From an uncultured Porphyromonadaceae bacterium (GTDB taxonomy: Bacteria > Bacteroidota > Bacteroidia > Bacteroidales > Barnesiellaceae): DNA of 64,000 nt. The DNA lies in NCBI GenBank assembly GCA_900538555.1, contig UPYI01000017.1:1-64000 (forward strand). The letters run 5' to 3'. The translations under genes were made by a program, and so were the position numbers. This document shows, piece by piece, positions 33,854-43,270 of the stretch (positions within the stretch are counted from its first letter, which is position 1; each line of letters starts with the position of its first letter). The notes beneath the pieces were generated by a model. It had not been told where the DNA came from. It made no database searches and saw nothing but the letters and a program-made list of their open reading frames with translations.

Positions 33854-36742
33854 ATGAAAAAAACTTACCGAAATTTATTTCTGTCCGCTCTGCTTGCAGG
33901 CGGATTATTAACCACCCCAACCGCACAGGCGGATGTTATCGTAAAAGATAACCTCGACAGCTATACCGCCGGCGATTTGTACAAAAACGGACCGTGGTTG
34001 CTTTTAGGTTCGACAGAAGCCAATCCCGTACAACTTTCATCGGGATCTCTGACCTACGACGGATATGCCGACAATGCAACCGGTATGTCTGCCACTTTGG
34101 GCAATACATCCGGTTCCCAGAAATTGAAAATGGTATTTCCGGAAGATAAATACTTTACCGAAGCTGCCGGCACAATCTACTACTCCGTATTGCTGAATGT
34201 AAAAGCTTACGAGGATGGTGATACCGCACCGAAAGATGCCGCCATCATCGCATTCATGCAGTTGGGATACAGTATGAGCAATGATGATAAAGCAACCGGG
34301 ACAGAATTCGGAAAACTGTTTATCAAGAAAGGGTCGGCAAACGACAAATTCATATTGTCCGTCGCTCAAAACGGAACGAAACCGACAGCATACGGCACCG
34401 AACTGAATGCCGAAACCACCTACTTAGTCGTTGTAAAATACAATACGAGCGACAATTCGGCATCATTATTTGTCAATCCGTCGAATACGGCAACCGAACC
34501 TGCCGCCAATGCAATCAACAACTTGAATGCATCTTCGTTCAACTCCGAACGAGGTTTTGCCGCATTGACATTCAACCAAGCCGCAACAGCCACCACTTCC
34601 GTCCCCAAAATCGAATTCGACGACGTACGGGTAGCTACCGCATGGGCTGACTTGTTCGAAAGTACGACACCGACACCCCCGACACCTGCAACACCGTCGA
34701 TCGCCGTAAATCCGGAGTTCGTAGAATTTGAGAATGCCGACGCGATGATGGCAGGTGTAGGTGAAAGTTATAACGGCGTAGTCAATGTCAAAGCCGAAAA
34801 CCTGACCGAAGATATTACCATCACTTTAACGGCTGACGACGATATTGATGTAAGCCAAGTAACGCTGTCCGCAACAACCATCGCCGCCGCAGACGCCATG
34901 TCGGAAAACGGGGTCGATCTGACTGTCACTCTGACTCCGACTCAGGAAATGGGTCCGATCACCATGACCCTCGCGTCGGGTGAAACAATGAAAACGGTCG
35001 CTATCGACTGGTATGCCCTGTTGGTACATTCCGCATCGACCGTTGCAGATTTCCGAGCCCTGCCGATCACCGAAGGTGAATTCTACCTGCTCAACTGCGA
35101 AGTCACCGTCTCTTTGGTTCGTCCGACAACCGGAATGTCTTATGTTTATGCCGAAGATGCTACCGGCGGTATTACGGTCGGATTGCCTGAAAATCTTCCC
35201 GCAGTCGGAGACAAACTGAAACTTTCTGTCGGCTCGCTCGTCAGCAGCATGGGTTCGCTGTCGTTCGAACCGCTCCTCGGATATGAAGTAGTTTCGAGTG
35301 GAAACGAAGTCGTTCCGACCGTCGTAACGATTGCCGAGCTGAAAGCCGAACCGAAAAAATATGAAAGCCGCCTGCTCAAAATCGAGGAAGCAGAGATTTC
35401 TTCGACTGAACCTACTTTCTCCACATCCGTACGCCCGACCATTACACAAGGCTCCGAATCCGTCAATATGTGGATATTATCGGGTACCGATCTGGTCGGA
35501 GAAGCAGTTCCTGCAACCGCCACTGTCGTAGGGGTATCGACCAGCGGCAATGGTATGGTCATCGCCCCGCGCAGCAAAGCGGATATTATTGCCGTACAGA
35601 AAGAAGCATCGATCACCGTCGATCCGGAGTTCGTAGAGTTTGAGAATGCCGACGCGATGATGGCTGGTGTAGGTGAAAGTTATAACGGCGTAGTCAATGT
35701 CAAAGCCGAAAACCTGACCGAAGATATTACCATCACTTTAACGGCTGACGACGATGTGGATGTAAGCCAAGTAACGCTGTCCGCAACAACCATCGCCGCC
35801 GCAGATGCCATGTCGGAAAACGGAGTCGATCTGACTGTCACTCTGACTCCGACCCAAGAAATGGGTCCGATCACCATGACCCTCGCGTCGGGTGAAACGA
35901 CAAAAACAGTTGCTATCGACTGGTATGCCTTAGTTGTGCACAGTGCTTCGACCGTTGCCGAGTTCCGTAATCTGCCTATCAATGAGGAGCATTTCTACCT
36001 GCTCGACTGTGAAGTCACCGTCTCTTTGGTTCGTCCGAATGCAAGTGGAATGTCTTATATCTATGCAGAAGATGCTACCGCCGGTATTACGATCGGATCG
36101 GCAGAAGATGTTCCCGCCGTCGGAGACAAACTGAAACTTTCGCTCGGTATGCTTGTCAGCAGTACGGGTTCACTGTCGTTCGAACCGCTCCTCGGATATG
36201 AAGTAGTTTCGAGCGGAAACGAAGTCGTTCCGACCGTCGTAACGATTGCCGGACTGAAATCCGAACCGAAGAAATATGAAAGCCGCCTGCTTAAAATCGA
36301 GCATGCAGAAATTTCCTCGACCGAACCTACATTCTCCACATCCGTACGTCCGACCGTTACACAAGAATCCGAAACTATCGAAATGTGGATATTACCGGAT
36401 AACGACTTGATCGGAGAAGCAATTCCTACAACAACGGCTACGATCATCGGCGTATCGACCAGCGGAGCCGGAACTATAATCGCTCCACGCAGCAAAGCTG
36501 ATATCAGCACCGGTACAGGTATCGAACAAGGTGTTGCCACCGACATACAGGTTTATGCAGCAAACGGCGTTATCTATGTAAGCGGTAACGGTATCGAAAA
36601 TGTAGAACTGTTCAATGTATCGGGTTGCCAAGTAGCTGCCAGTGTAGCTGTCGGCTCAAAAGCCGTATTGGAAGTTCCGGCAAGCGGTATTTACATGGTT
36701 CGTGTAAACGGATCGTCCGTTCATAAAGTATTGGTTCGATAA
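33854..36742 (+). CDS. Large secreted surface protein with tandem 304-residue repeats and type IX-like tail
   Basis: 962 residues from the ATG at 33854. Signal peptide (MKKTYRN, hydrophobic core, cut near AQA-DV). Residues 28-270 form a jelly-roll-like N-domain (DNLDSYTAGD). A Thr-Pro linker leads to two copies of a 304-residue unit (about 283-585 and 587-888). Each unit is an Ig/BACON-like part (PEFVEFENADAMMAG) plus an OB-fold-like part (LLNCEVTVSLV, YAEDATGGI) similar to DUF5689. The last 75 residues (VSGCQVAASV, GIYMVRVN, HKVLVR) look like a type IX secretion sorting domain. Ligand unknown. Monocistronic, with its own terminator. Confidence 0.85.
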   Translation: MKKTYRNLFLSALLAGGLLTTPTAQADVIVKDNLDSYTAGDLYKNGPWLLLGSTEANPVQLSSGSLTYDGYADNATGMSATLGNTSGSQKLKMVFPEDKYFTEAAGTIYYSVLLNVKAYEDGDTAPKDAAIIAFMQLGYSMSNDDKATGTEFGKLFIKKGSANDKFILSVAQNGTKPTAYGTELNAETTYLVVVKYNTSDNSASLFVNPSNTATEPAANAINNLNASSFNSERGFAALTFNQAATATTSVPKIEFDDVRVATAWADLFESTTPTPPTPATPSIAVNPEFVEFENADAMMAGVGESYNGVVNVKAENLTEDITITLTADDDIDVSQVTLSATTIAAADAMSENGVDLTVTLTPTQEMGPITMTLASGETMKTVAIDWYALLVHSASTVADFRALPITEGEFYLLNCEVTVSLVRPTTGMSYVYAEDATGGITVGLPENLPAVGDKLKLSVGSLVSSMGSLSFEPLLGYEVVSSGNEVVPTVVTIAELKAEPKKYESRLLKIEEAEISSTEPTFSTSVRPTITQGSESVNMWILSGTDLVGEAVPATATVVGVSTSGNGMVIAPRSKADIIAVQKEASITVDPEFVEFENADAMMAGVGESYNGVVNVKAENLTEDITITLTADDDVDVSQVTLSATTIAAADAMSENGVDLTVTLTPTQEMGPITMTLASGETTKTVAIDWYALVVHSASTVAEFRNLPINEEHFYLLDCEVTVSLVRPNASGMSYIYAEDATAGITIGSAEDVPAVGDKLKLSLGMLVSSTGSLSFEPLLGYEVVSSGNEVVPTVVTIAGLKSEPKKYESRLLKIEHAEISSTEPTFSTSVRPTVTQESETIEMWILPDNDLIGEAIPTTTATIIGVSTSGAGTIIAPRSKADISTGTGIEQGVATDIQVYAANGVIYVSGNGIENVELFNVSGCQVAASVAVGSKAVLEVPASGIYMVRVNGSSVHKVLVR
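34705..36515 (+). repeat. Internal direct duplication within the surface-protein gene
   Basis: Two in-frame units offset by 912 bases. The first third of each unit (from the FEFENADAMM-type codons, about 34720-35040 and 35632-35950) is nearly identical in DNA including silent positions. The later parts have diverged at scattered positions, which indicates a recent duplication or ongoing recombination. Confidence 0.85.
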
Positions 36743-36758
36743 CCGAACCATTCCCTAT

Positions 36759-36798
36759 ACAAAAAACGCTGCATCATCCGGTGCAGCGTTTTTTGTAT
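36759..36798 (+). terminator. Terminator after the surface-protein gene
   Basis: TACAAAAAACGCTGCA and TGCAGCGTTTTTTGTA form a perfect 16-pair stem around TCATCCGG. It is symmetrical enough to work in both directions. Confidence 0.9.
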
Positions 36799-37014
36799 CT
36801 GTATGAAAGATAATGCAAGCCGAAAACAGAAGTAAGTTTACTTAACCTATGTTAAGGAGAAACTTATCTTCTCGCTTCGAGCAAGAAGCATAAAGTGGCA
36901 TCTATCATCCTTGAAGAAACCGTCGATTTATTCAAGGGCAACAATCTGCAATCACTAACAATTGAAACCTAAGAATCAGAACCTTAGACTGGATATGCAA
37001 GTTTACACATCAAC
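36799..37014. other. AT-rich spacer, possibly decayed promoter repeat
   Basis: AAAGATAATGCAA at about 36807 followed by CAGAAG and AAGTTTACTT recalls the minus-strand promoter repeat at 60975, but much degraded. No gene is visible in the rest. Confidence 0.3.
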
Positions 37015-37581
37015 CTAATCAACCATCAGATAACGCCAAGCTTCTTCAAAGTTTACCGAAGGAAACGGATTAACCCATTCGATATGATTTTTATTTGCTG
37101 GTACTCCGTGACCATATAACCAAGCGACATGGATATATATAATTCCCGAACCTTTGAGTGGTTTATTACGATTATAACCTGTAAGATACCAAACTTCGTT
37201 CTCATAAATCATTTCGATTATCTGTGCACGTGATAAAACGAAGAACTTGAACGTCGGGACATCTGCACAACAAACCTGAACCATAACCCAAGGACCAACA
37301 ACCTTGCTCTCGATAAACTTACGCCCTTTAACAAGATCGAGCTTTCCATTCGCATCATAAAATTCTTTGTGAGATATACCCGTATTAAAACAATCGCCCA
37401 AAGTAGTCTTTACTTGTATTGCAGAATAGTGACCTTTATTATCACAACAAAAGATGTCAGTGCCAGCAGTGTTTTCAACAGAAAGGTTCGTTATTGCGGC
37501 TTGATAACCCAAAAGCAACAACCGAGATAGTGTTTGGTGTTCTCCAATAGCACCGAGAACATTATTCTGAATTTTTACCAT
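37015..37581 (-). CDS. PD-(D/E)XK nuclease-like protein, AT-rich orphan
   Basis: 188 residues from the ATG at 37581 (MVKIQNNVLGAIGEH); a longer frame to 37722 exists but adds a basic stretch read from an apparent transposase remnant. GAIGEHQTLSRLLLLGY supplies a candidate Glu, AGTDIFCCD a candidate Asp and AIQVKTT the QxK. This order and spacing is that of restriction-endonuclease-like folds. The middle has a Cys pair (QVCCADVP) of unknown role. Codon use is more AT-rich than the neighbours. No methylase or partner is adjacent, so it is either a solitary nuclease of a mobile element or a leftover. Confidence 0.6.
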   Translation of the reverse strand: MVKIQNNVLGAIGEHQTLSRLLLLGYQAAITNLSVENTAGTDIFCCDNKGHYSAIQVKTTLGDCFNTGISHKEFYDANGKLDLVKGRKFIESKVVGPWVMVQVCCADVPTFKFFVLSRAQIIEMIYENEVWYLTGYNRNKPLKGSGIIYIHVAWLYGHGVPANKNHIEWVNPFPSVNFEEAWRYLMVD

Positions 37582-37631
37582 ATCAAATTTATTTATAATT
37601 AGTCTGTTCTTCTTACTAATCTTACTTTTTA

Positions 37632-37694
37632 CTATGCGCCCATTTCTTCGGGCAAAAGGCATTCCGCCAACTTTATATACGGATTCTTTTTCAT
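37632..37694 (-). pseudogene. Possible remnant of a transposase N-terminus
   Basis: A 20-codon frame (MKKNPYIKLAECLLPEEMGA, then stop) resembles the first residues of ISAon1-type transposase N-terminal proteins as I remember them (xxLLPEExxxYF). It is preceded by TACCTTTG on the same strand (37720-37727), a good -7 box. It is cut off abruptly next to the AT-rich nuclease gene. A nearby duplicated TTTACTATGCGCC (37628 and 37757) may mark the edges of a deletion. Confidence 0.3.
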
Positions 37695-37809
37695 GGCTTT
37701 TCTGGCTTGTTCTTTTCTGCAAAGGTATGGTTTTTATTCCACAAACACAGTTTTTTTACTATGCGCCTATGTCTTAGATATATTTAACCCGCGCCCCCGG
37801 GGACAAAAA

Positions 37810-37850
37810 AAAACGGAAAAAGGTCGGACGAACCGACCTTTTTCCGTTTT
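37810..37850 (-). terminator. Terminator of tRNA-His
   Basis: AAAACGGAAAAAGGTCGG and CCGACCTTTTTCCGTTTT form a perfect 18-pair stem around ACGAA, 5 bases past the tRNA 3' end on the minus strand. Confidence 0.9.
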
Positions 37851-37854
37851 GAAG

Positions 37855-37929
37855 GGTGAAAGATGGGACTCGAACCCACGACCCTTGGAACCACAATCCA
37901 ATGCTCTAACCAACTGAGCTACATTCACC
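37855..37929 (-). tRNA. tRNA-His (GTG)
   Basis: About 75 bases on the minus strand beginning GGTGAATGTAGCTCAG. The anticodon arm TTGGA-TTGTGGT-TCCAA gives GTG. The T-arm GTGGGTTCGAGTCCCAT is intact and the first G is the extra G-1 typical of histidine tRNAs. CCA is not encoded. One acceptor pair is a T-T mismatch. The tRNA plus its terminator explain most of the 536-base gap 37582-38117; the rest (37930-38117) shows no gene. Confidence 0.95.
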
Positions 37930-38117
37930 ATTTCTCAAATGCGATGCAAAGATAGAGCATCTTTTTGACATACGCAAGTGTTTGACTTTTTTTTTATCCA
38001 CGACCGATTATTTTTTTCGGAAGCACAAAAAAAGCTCCCATCGAGATTTCCAATCAGGGAATTATCCGTCACAGCAATTCATCCTACGGTACTTCAACCG
38101 ACAACCGGCATTCCGCA

Positions 38118-39194
38118 TCAGAATGTATATTCGTCCACGCCCCGATTATAGCGAGAGAATACCGCCCTTGCATTTTTCAGGAACAAAGCACATTCGTTAC
38201 GACGTTTCTCGGAATAGGTAGTGTCGGCAGGAAGTTTTGCTGCGGGAACTATCCGAAAAGGTTCCGAATCATTCTCGGGACGTAAGGTATAAAGCAATGC
38301 ATAATCGGCACGGCGGACAACCGGCATCCCGTCCTTTCGTCCGATAACGACCCGCACCATCGCTCCGCCCCGCGTATCGGCAGTATTCATATTGGAAATA
38401 AAATTGCCCAACGAATAAACGATCAACGCCTGTGGTTCGCCATTGGCATGATAACGCATCTCCATCGGCTGGACGACATGCGGATGTGCTCCGATGACGA
38501 GCTGTACGCCCTCCTCTATCAACATTTCGGCACAACGCGCCTGCCCGGCATTATGTATCAGTTTATATTCTTCCCCCCAGTGCATACAGGCAACGATCAG
38601 GTCCGCCCCCAATCTCCGGGCACACCGTACATCGTCCCGTATCTGCTCCCGGTCGATATAGTTTATCCGGCAGGGAGGCGATACCCGGATGCCGTTGGTC
38701 CCGTAGGTATAGTTGAGAAAAGCGATACGGAAGTGTCCGACACGGCACAAATAGGGATAACGTTCGGAGCGGTCGTAATCGGAAAGATAAGTCCCGATAT
38801 GGGCTACATGCAACGAATCGAGCACATGGATAGTCCGTTTCAATCCGGCTGACGAACGGTCGAGCGCATGATTATTGGCATTGAGCTGCAAATCGAACCC
38901 GACACGCTGCAAGGCTTCGGCATAGGAATCGGGCGCACTAAAACAAGGATAGCCGGTATAGGGTTTCCCTCCCAAAGGGACTTCCAGATTCACTACGGCA
39001 TAATCCGCCCCTCCGACCTCATCGGCAACAGCTTCGAAACACGGTGTATAATCGTACCCGAAATTCTTTGCCGAAGCGATTTGTCCGGCATGTTGCATGG
39101 CATCGCCGACAAAGAGCAGGGTGATCTCTTCGTCGGGATAAAGAGGCGCGGACGGCAACGCCGCAAGCAGTTGCAAGAGCAACGAAAGTATCAT
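38118..39194 (-). CDS. CapA-family metallophosphatase-like protein
   Basis: 358 residues from the ATG at 39194, which overlaps the folD stop by 4 bases. The N-terminus is a hydrophobic signal-like helix. LLFVGDAMQHAGQ near residue 27, VVNLEVPLGGKPYTGYPCF, NANNHALDRSSAGL, CMHWGEEY and IGAHPHVVQPME are the order of metal-site motifs in PGA_cap (CapA) proteins of the calcineurin-like superfamily. CapA is needed for poly-gamma-glutamate capsules in Bacillus, but single CapA-like genes in Bacteroidota have no known role. No capB or capC is present here. Confidence 0.88.
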   Translation of the reverse strand: MILSLLLQLLAALPSAPLYPDEEITLLFVGDAMQHAGQIASAKNFGYDYTPCFEAVADEVGGADYAVVNLEVPLGGKPYTGYPCFSAPDSYAEALQRVGFDLQLNANNHALDRSSAGLKRTIHVLDSLHVAHIGTYLSDYDRSERYPYLCRVGHFRIAFLNYTYGTNGIRVSPPCRINYIDREQIRDDVRCARRLGADLIVACMHWGEEYKLIHNAGQARCAEMLIEEGVQLVIGAHPHVVQPMEMRYHANGEPQALIVYSLGNFISNMNTADTRGGAMVRVVIGRKDGMPVVRRADYALLYTLRPENDSEPFRIVPAAKLPADTTYSEKRRNECALFLKNARAVFSRYNRGVDEYTF

Positions 39195-40072
39195 CGATAA
39201 ATCGCTTTCTGTCCGGCAAGAAGTGTATTTTTCATCAACGAAACGATCGTCATCGGTCCTACTCCGCCCGGCACAGGTGTAATGTATGCACAACGCGGGG
39301 CAACTTCGTCGAATTTCACATCGCCGGTAAGTTTAAAGCCCGACTTCGTAAGGGTAGACGGCACCCGTGTAGTACCGACATCGATTACAGTCGCACCTTC
39401 TTTCACCATATCGGCAGTCACAAATTCGGGCGATCCGAGTGCCGCGATGATAATATCCGCCTCGCGGCAAATTTCTTTGATATCGGGCGTGGCGCTATGG
39501 CAGACCGTAACGGTAGCATTCCCCGGATTGGATTTCTGCATCATCAGCGATGCCACCGGTTTGCCGACTATATTACTGCGACCGAGAACAACGCACCGTT
39601 TTCCTTTCGTCTCGATATGGTAACGCGAAAGCAGTTCCATAATGCCGGCAGGAGTGGCAGATACGAAACAGGGAAGTCCGATCGACATACGCCCGACATT
39701 GATCGGATGGAATCCATCGACATCTTTCCGATAGTCGATCGCCTCGATTACTTTCTGTTCGGAGATATGACGAGGCAACGGTAATTGTACGATAAATCCA
39801 TCGACATCCTGATCCCGATTCAATTCATCGACTTTCCGGAGCAACTCTTCTTCCGTGACATCGGCTTCGTAACGGATCAACGTGGATTTGAATCCGCATT
39901 GTTCACACGCTTTTACTTTATGGGCAACATAGGTTTCACTGCCACCGTCGTGTCCGACTAATATGGCAGCCAGATGCGGAGCTCTTCCGCCGTTTGCCAA
40001 AATGGTTTCAACTTCCCGGGCTATCTCGGCTTTGATCTGATCCGCCACGGCTTTTCCGTCAATGAGTTCCAT
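39191..40072 (-). CDS. folD: Bifunctional methylenetetrahydrofolate dehydrogenase/cyclohydrolase
   Basis: 293 residues from the ATG at 40072 (MELIDGKAVADQI). GHDGGSETYVAHKVKACEQCG has the catalytic Tyr and Lys. QLPLPRH, KDVDGFHPINVG, GRSNIVGKPVA (NADP loop) and TPVPGGVGPMT are all intact. It converts 5,10-methylene-THF to 10-formyl-THF in one-carbon metabolism. It is followed by the overlapping capA-like gene. Upstream there is a 352-base gap with repeats. Confidence 0.96.
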   Translation of the reverse strand: MELIDGKAVADQIKAEIAREVETILANGGRAPHLAAILVGHDGGSETYVAHKVKACEQCGFKSTLIRYEADVTEEELLRKVDELNRDQDVDGFIVQLPLPRHISEQKVIEAIDYRKDVDGFHPINVGRMSIGLPCFVSATPAGIMELLSRYHIETKGKRCVVLGRSNIVGKPVASLMMQKSNPGNATVTVCHSATPDIKEICREADIIIAALGSPEFVTADMVKEGATVIDVGTTRVPSTLTKSGFKLTGDVKFDEVAPRCAYITPVPGGVGPMTIVSLMKNTLLAGQKAIYR

Positions 40073-40100
40073 AGAAATATATTTTAAACTTTTGGTTTCC

Positions 40101-40275
40101 AATAAACCTACGCCCCGGCATAATCGGTTCAAGGTTTCACTTGACTACGTCTACACACGGCTTGCAGTTGATTTTCATAATAAACGCCGCGCCTTGGCAT
40201 AATCCGTCCAAGTTTCTCTTGACGGCTTCTGCGCTCGGCTTGCAGTTTATTTTAGATTTTTGATTTTCAATAAAC
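40101..40275 (+). repeat. Decayed promoter-type repeats in tandem
   Basis: Two imperfect units (starting AATAAAC at 40101 and 40179, period 78; a third partial start at 40269) read GGCATAATC, AAGTTTC, CTTGAC, GGCTTCTGCGCTCGGCTTGCAG. They share the GGCATAATC and CTTCTGC.CTC blocks with the promoter repeats at 6050 but have lost the TATCTTTG end. With the hairpin at 40353 they fill the gap between folD and ffh. Confidence 0.55.
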
Positions 40276-40352
40276 GCACCTCCGGCTCCTTTTATTCGAT
40301 GCGGAATACCTTAGTCCCCCGGAAAAGGTCTGACCGGTTGCGCCTGAAAACG

Positions 40353-40406
40353 GCACTGCCGGATTCCCTACCGCCCGTATCGGGGCGACAGCGCATCCGG
40401 CAGTGC
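40353..40406 (-). terminator. Hairpin after ffh
   Basis: GCACTGCCGGAT (40353-40364) and ATCCGGCAGTGC (40395-40406) pair perfectly across a 30-base loop, 18 bases past the ffh stop on the minus strand. The U-tract is weak, so termination efficiency is uncertain. Confidence 0.55.
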
Positions 40407-40424
40407 TTGAACGTATAGCGCAGG

Positions 40425-41753
40425 TTATCTCCGCTTCATTCCTTTCATCATTCCCATCGCGCCTTTCGACTGGGTTACCATCCGCATCATTTTGCGGGTC
40501 TGGTCGAATTGTTTCAACAGGCGGTTCACTTCCTGAATGGAAGTTCCGCTGCCCTTGGCGATACGCTGACGGCGGCTTCCGTTGAGAAGTTCGGGATTGG
40601 AACGCTCTGCCGGAGTCATGGAATAGATAATCGCTTCGATGCTCTTGAAAGCATTGTCGTCGATGTCCATATCTTTAATTGCCTTTCCGACACCGGGAAT
40701 CATCGACGCAAGGTCTTTCAGATTACCCATTTTCTTAATCTGCTGTATCTGGCTGATGAAGTCGTTGAAATCGAATTGGTTCTTGGCGATTTTCCGTTGC
40801 AACCGTTTGGCTTCTTCCTCATCGTATTGTTCTTGCGCACGTTCCACCAACGACACGATGTCACCCATACCGAGAATACGGTCTGCCATACGGGAGGGGT
40901 GGAATACATCGAGTGCATCGAGTTTTTCGCCCGTACCGACAAATTTAATCGGTTTGTTCACCACCGTACGGATAGAGAGCGCGGCACCGCCACGGGTATC
41001 ACCATCGAGTTTGGTCAGGATCACACCGTCGAAATCGAGGCAGTCGTTGAACTCCTTCGCCGTATTCACGGCATCCTGTCCGGTCATGGCATCGACCACA
41101 AACAAAATTTCGTTCGGTTCGACAGCATCCTTGATCTCCCGGATCTCTTTCATCATCTGCTCATCGACTGCCAGACGACCTGCGGTATCGATAATGACCA
41201 GATCGAGATTGTTTTCTTTTGCGTATTTGACCGCATGACGTGCTATCGAAACAGGATCTTTGCTTCCCTCCTCGGTATAAACCGGTACCTCGATTTGCTC
41301 GCCCAACACCTTCAACTGGTCGATTGCCGCCGGACGGTAGACGTCGCAGGCTACCAACAACGGACGTTTGGCTTTCTTCGATTTGAGCATCTTCGCCAAT
41401 TTCCCGGAGAACGTGGTTTTACCGGAACCTTGCAGACCCGACATCAATATCACCGAAGGCGATTTCGACAGGTTGATATCGACAGCGTCGCCACCCATCA
41501 ACAGTGCCAGTTCGTCGTGGACGATTTTCACCATCAATTGTCCGGGACGGACGGCAGTCAGCACATCCTGTCCGAGAGCTTTCGCCTTTACCGTATCGGT
41601 AAACTGCTTGGCTACTTTATAATTGACATCGGCATCGAGCAATGCGCGACGTACATCTTTCAAGGTCTCGGCTACGTTTATCTCGGTAATCTTACCCTCG
41701 CCTTTGAGGATCTTAAACGAGCGTTCGAGTCTTTCACTTAAATTTTCAAACAT
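40425..41753 (-). CDS. ffh: Signal recognition particle protein
   Basis: 442 residues. The N-domain is followed by the G domain with GLQGSGKTT at residues 106-114, DVYRPAAIDQL, DTAGRLAVDE, TKLDGDTRGGAAL and GTGEKLDAL. The methionine-rich M domain covers the last 120 residues and ends QSKGAMGMMKGMKRR. It binds 4.5S RNA and signal sequences of nascent membrane proteins and docks on FtsY. The length is normal. The SRP RNA gene is not seen in this window. Confidence 0.98.
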   Translation of the reverse strand: MFENLSERLERSFKILKGEGKITEINVAETLKDVRRALLDADVNYKVAKQFTDTVKAKALGQDVLTAVRPGQLMVKIVHDELALLMGGDAVDINLSKSPSVILMSGLQGSGKTTFSGKLAKMLKSKKAKRPLLVACDVYRPAAIDQLKVLGEQIEVPVYTEEGSKDPVSIARHAVKYAKENNLDLVIIDTAGRLAVDEQMMKEIREIKDAVEPNEILFVVDAMTGQDAVNTAKEFNDCLDFDGVILTKLDGDTRGGAALSIRTVVNKPIKFVGTGEKLDALDVFHPSRMADRILGMGDIVSLVERAQEQYDEEEAKRLQRKIAKNQFDFNDFISQIQQIKKMGNLKDLASMIPGVGKAIKDMDIDDNAFKSIEAIIYSMTPAERSNPELLNGSRRQRIAKGSGTSIQEVNRLLKQFDQTRKMMRMVTQSKGAMGMMKGMKRR

Positions 41754-41886
41754 GGTCTTATATCCGGTTTTTGCTTATTTTCTTACTAATGAGGTGGCAA
41801 AAATACGAAAAAATCCGTACACAACAAAAGGAGATGTTTCCATTTTTAGGTCGCATCTCCTTAGTTTATTCTTATCGGTTAGACGA

Positions 41887-42237
41887 TTAAAGCAATTTAT
41901 TGGTTGCCGTATCGGGGAATACTACTGCCGGCACAAAATGTTTGGCTTCTTCAAACTCCATCCACGCAAACGCCATGATGATAATGACATCGCCGGGTTG
42001 CACCTTGCGTGCCGCTGCACCGTTCAGGCAGATCATTCCCGAACCACGTTCGCCCTTAATGACATAAGTTTCGAATCGTTCGCCATTGTTGTTATTGACA
42101 ATCGCTACTTTTTCGTTGGGGATAATATTTGCGGCATCGAGCAGGTCTTCGTCGATGGTGATGCTCCCGATATAATTCAGATCGGCTTGCGTTACCGTAA
42201 CCCGATGAATTTTCGATTTTACTACTTCTACTAACAT
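41887..42237 (-). CDS. panD: Aspartate 1-decarboxylase, pyruvoyl type
   Basis: 116 residues. The self-cleavage site is G24-S25 in YIGSITID, which leaves the pyruvoyl group on the alpha chain. VTVTQADLNYIG before it and GERGSGMICLNGAAARKVQPGD after it are typical. It makes beta-alanine for pantothenate. panC lies 36 bases upstream on the same strand, so the two encode the last beta-alanine and pantothenate steps together. Confidence 0.96.
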   Translation of the reverse strand: MLVEVVKSKIHRVTVTQADLNYIGSITIDEDLLDAANIIPNEKVAIVNNNNGERFETYVIKGERGSGMICLNGAAARKVQPGDVIIIMAFAWMEFEEAKHFVPAVVFPDTATNKLL

Positions 42238-42273
42238 ATTTTAGTTGTGTTTTTTCAATCCAAGAAACCGGAA

Positions 42274-43119
42274 TCAACGCCGATAGGCTATATTGTCGAT
42301 CAACCGCACCGCACCATTATATACGGTAATGCAACCTACGATATATGCCGAATCGTTCCAATCGTGAACGGGTTGCAAGGTATTGCCGTCTACGATTTCG
42401 TAATATTCCACTTCCATTTCGGGAACGGCGTTAAGCGTCGTAACGACAAAGTCGATGGTTTCCTGTACCGAATGTGTCTCGGCAAAGGTACGGCTTTTAA
42501 ACAATGTTTCGGCTATTTTCGGCGCATTTCTTCTCTGCTCCCCGGTCAGGCGCGTATTACGGCTGCTTAACGCCAGACCGTCTTCTTCACGGACGATCGG
42601 GCACGCCACGATATTGAACGTATATCCCAACTGCGCCGCCATAGCCCGGATCACAGCGATCTGCTGGAAATCTTTTTCACCGAAATAGGCATTGTCGGGT
42701 GCAACGATGTCGAACAGTTTGCTGACGATCTGAGCCACACCGTTGAAGTGTCCCGGACGGTGTTTGCCTTCCATAACCTCGGCAACTGCTCCCAATTGGA
42801 ACACACGAGTATCTTCTTCGGGATAAATTTCCTCGACACTCGGCGCAAAGACATACGAACAATCGACCGATTCCAACAAGCGGCAATCGGCATCGAGCGT
42901 ACGGGGATAGAGAGCCAGATCGTTCTTGTCGTTGAACTGCGTCGGATTCACAAATACGCTGACAACCACCGCATCGTTTTCTTCAACCGCCCGTTTTACC
43001 AAAGCCAAGTGTCCGGCATGTAAAGCGCCCATGGTAGGCACCAACCCTATTTTCTTACCGGCAGCTTTGTCGGCAGCTATTTCCCGCTGTAAGTCAGCGA
43101 TTTTTGCAAAAACTTCCAT
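42274..43119 (-). CDS. panC: Pantothenate synthetase
   Basis: 281 residues. VPTMGALHAGHLALV near 27-41 has the HxGH nucleotidyltransferase motif; FVNPTQFNDKNDL, YPRTLDADCRLLE, KHRPGHFNGVAQIVSKL, FGEKDFQQ and EEDGLALSSRN complete the set. It joins pantoate and beta-alanine using ATP. It is divergent from the starch-synthase-like gene at 43479; this arrangement recurs in Bacteroidota as far as I recall. Confidence 0.97.
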   Translation of the reverse strand: MEVFAKIADLQREIAADKAAGKKIGLVPTMGALHAGHLALVKRAVEENDAVVVSVFVNPTQFNDKNDLALYPRTLDADCRLLESVDCSYVFAPSVEEIYPEEDTRVFQLGAVAEVMEGKHRPGHFNGVAQIVSKLFDIVAPDNAYFGEKDFQQIAVIRAMAAQLGYTFNIVACPIVREEDGLALSSRNTRLTGEQRRNAPKIAETLFKSRTFAETHSVQETIDFVVTTLNAVPEMEVEYYEIVDGNTLQPVHDWNDSAYIVGCITVYNGAVRLIDNIAYRR

Positions 43120-43270
43120 AGTTATGTTTTAAAAATCGGTGCAAAAGAAATAAATAAATGGCAACTAAGAAAGCAAAAGCGAAAATTTTTAAATACACGC
43201 CCGGTTCCTATCCGGCTTTTACCGACAGAAACGGGGTTTTTAACCCGATTCGGTGTTAATACTTCTAATA

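Noticed and set aside
38118..39194. CapA-like gene considered as part of a capsule locus
   Set aside because: It overlaps folD and no capB, capC or polysaccharide genes are near.
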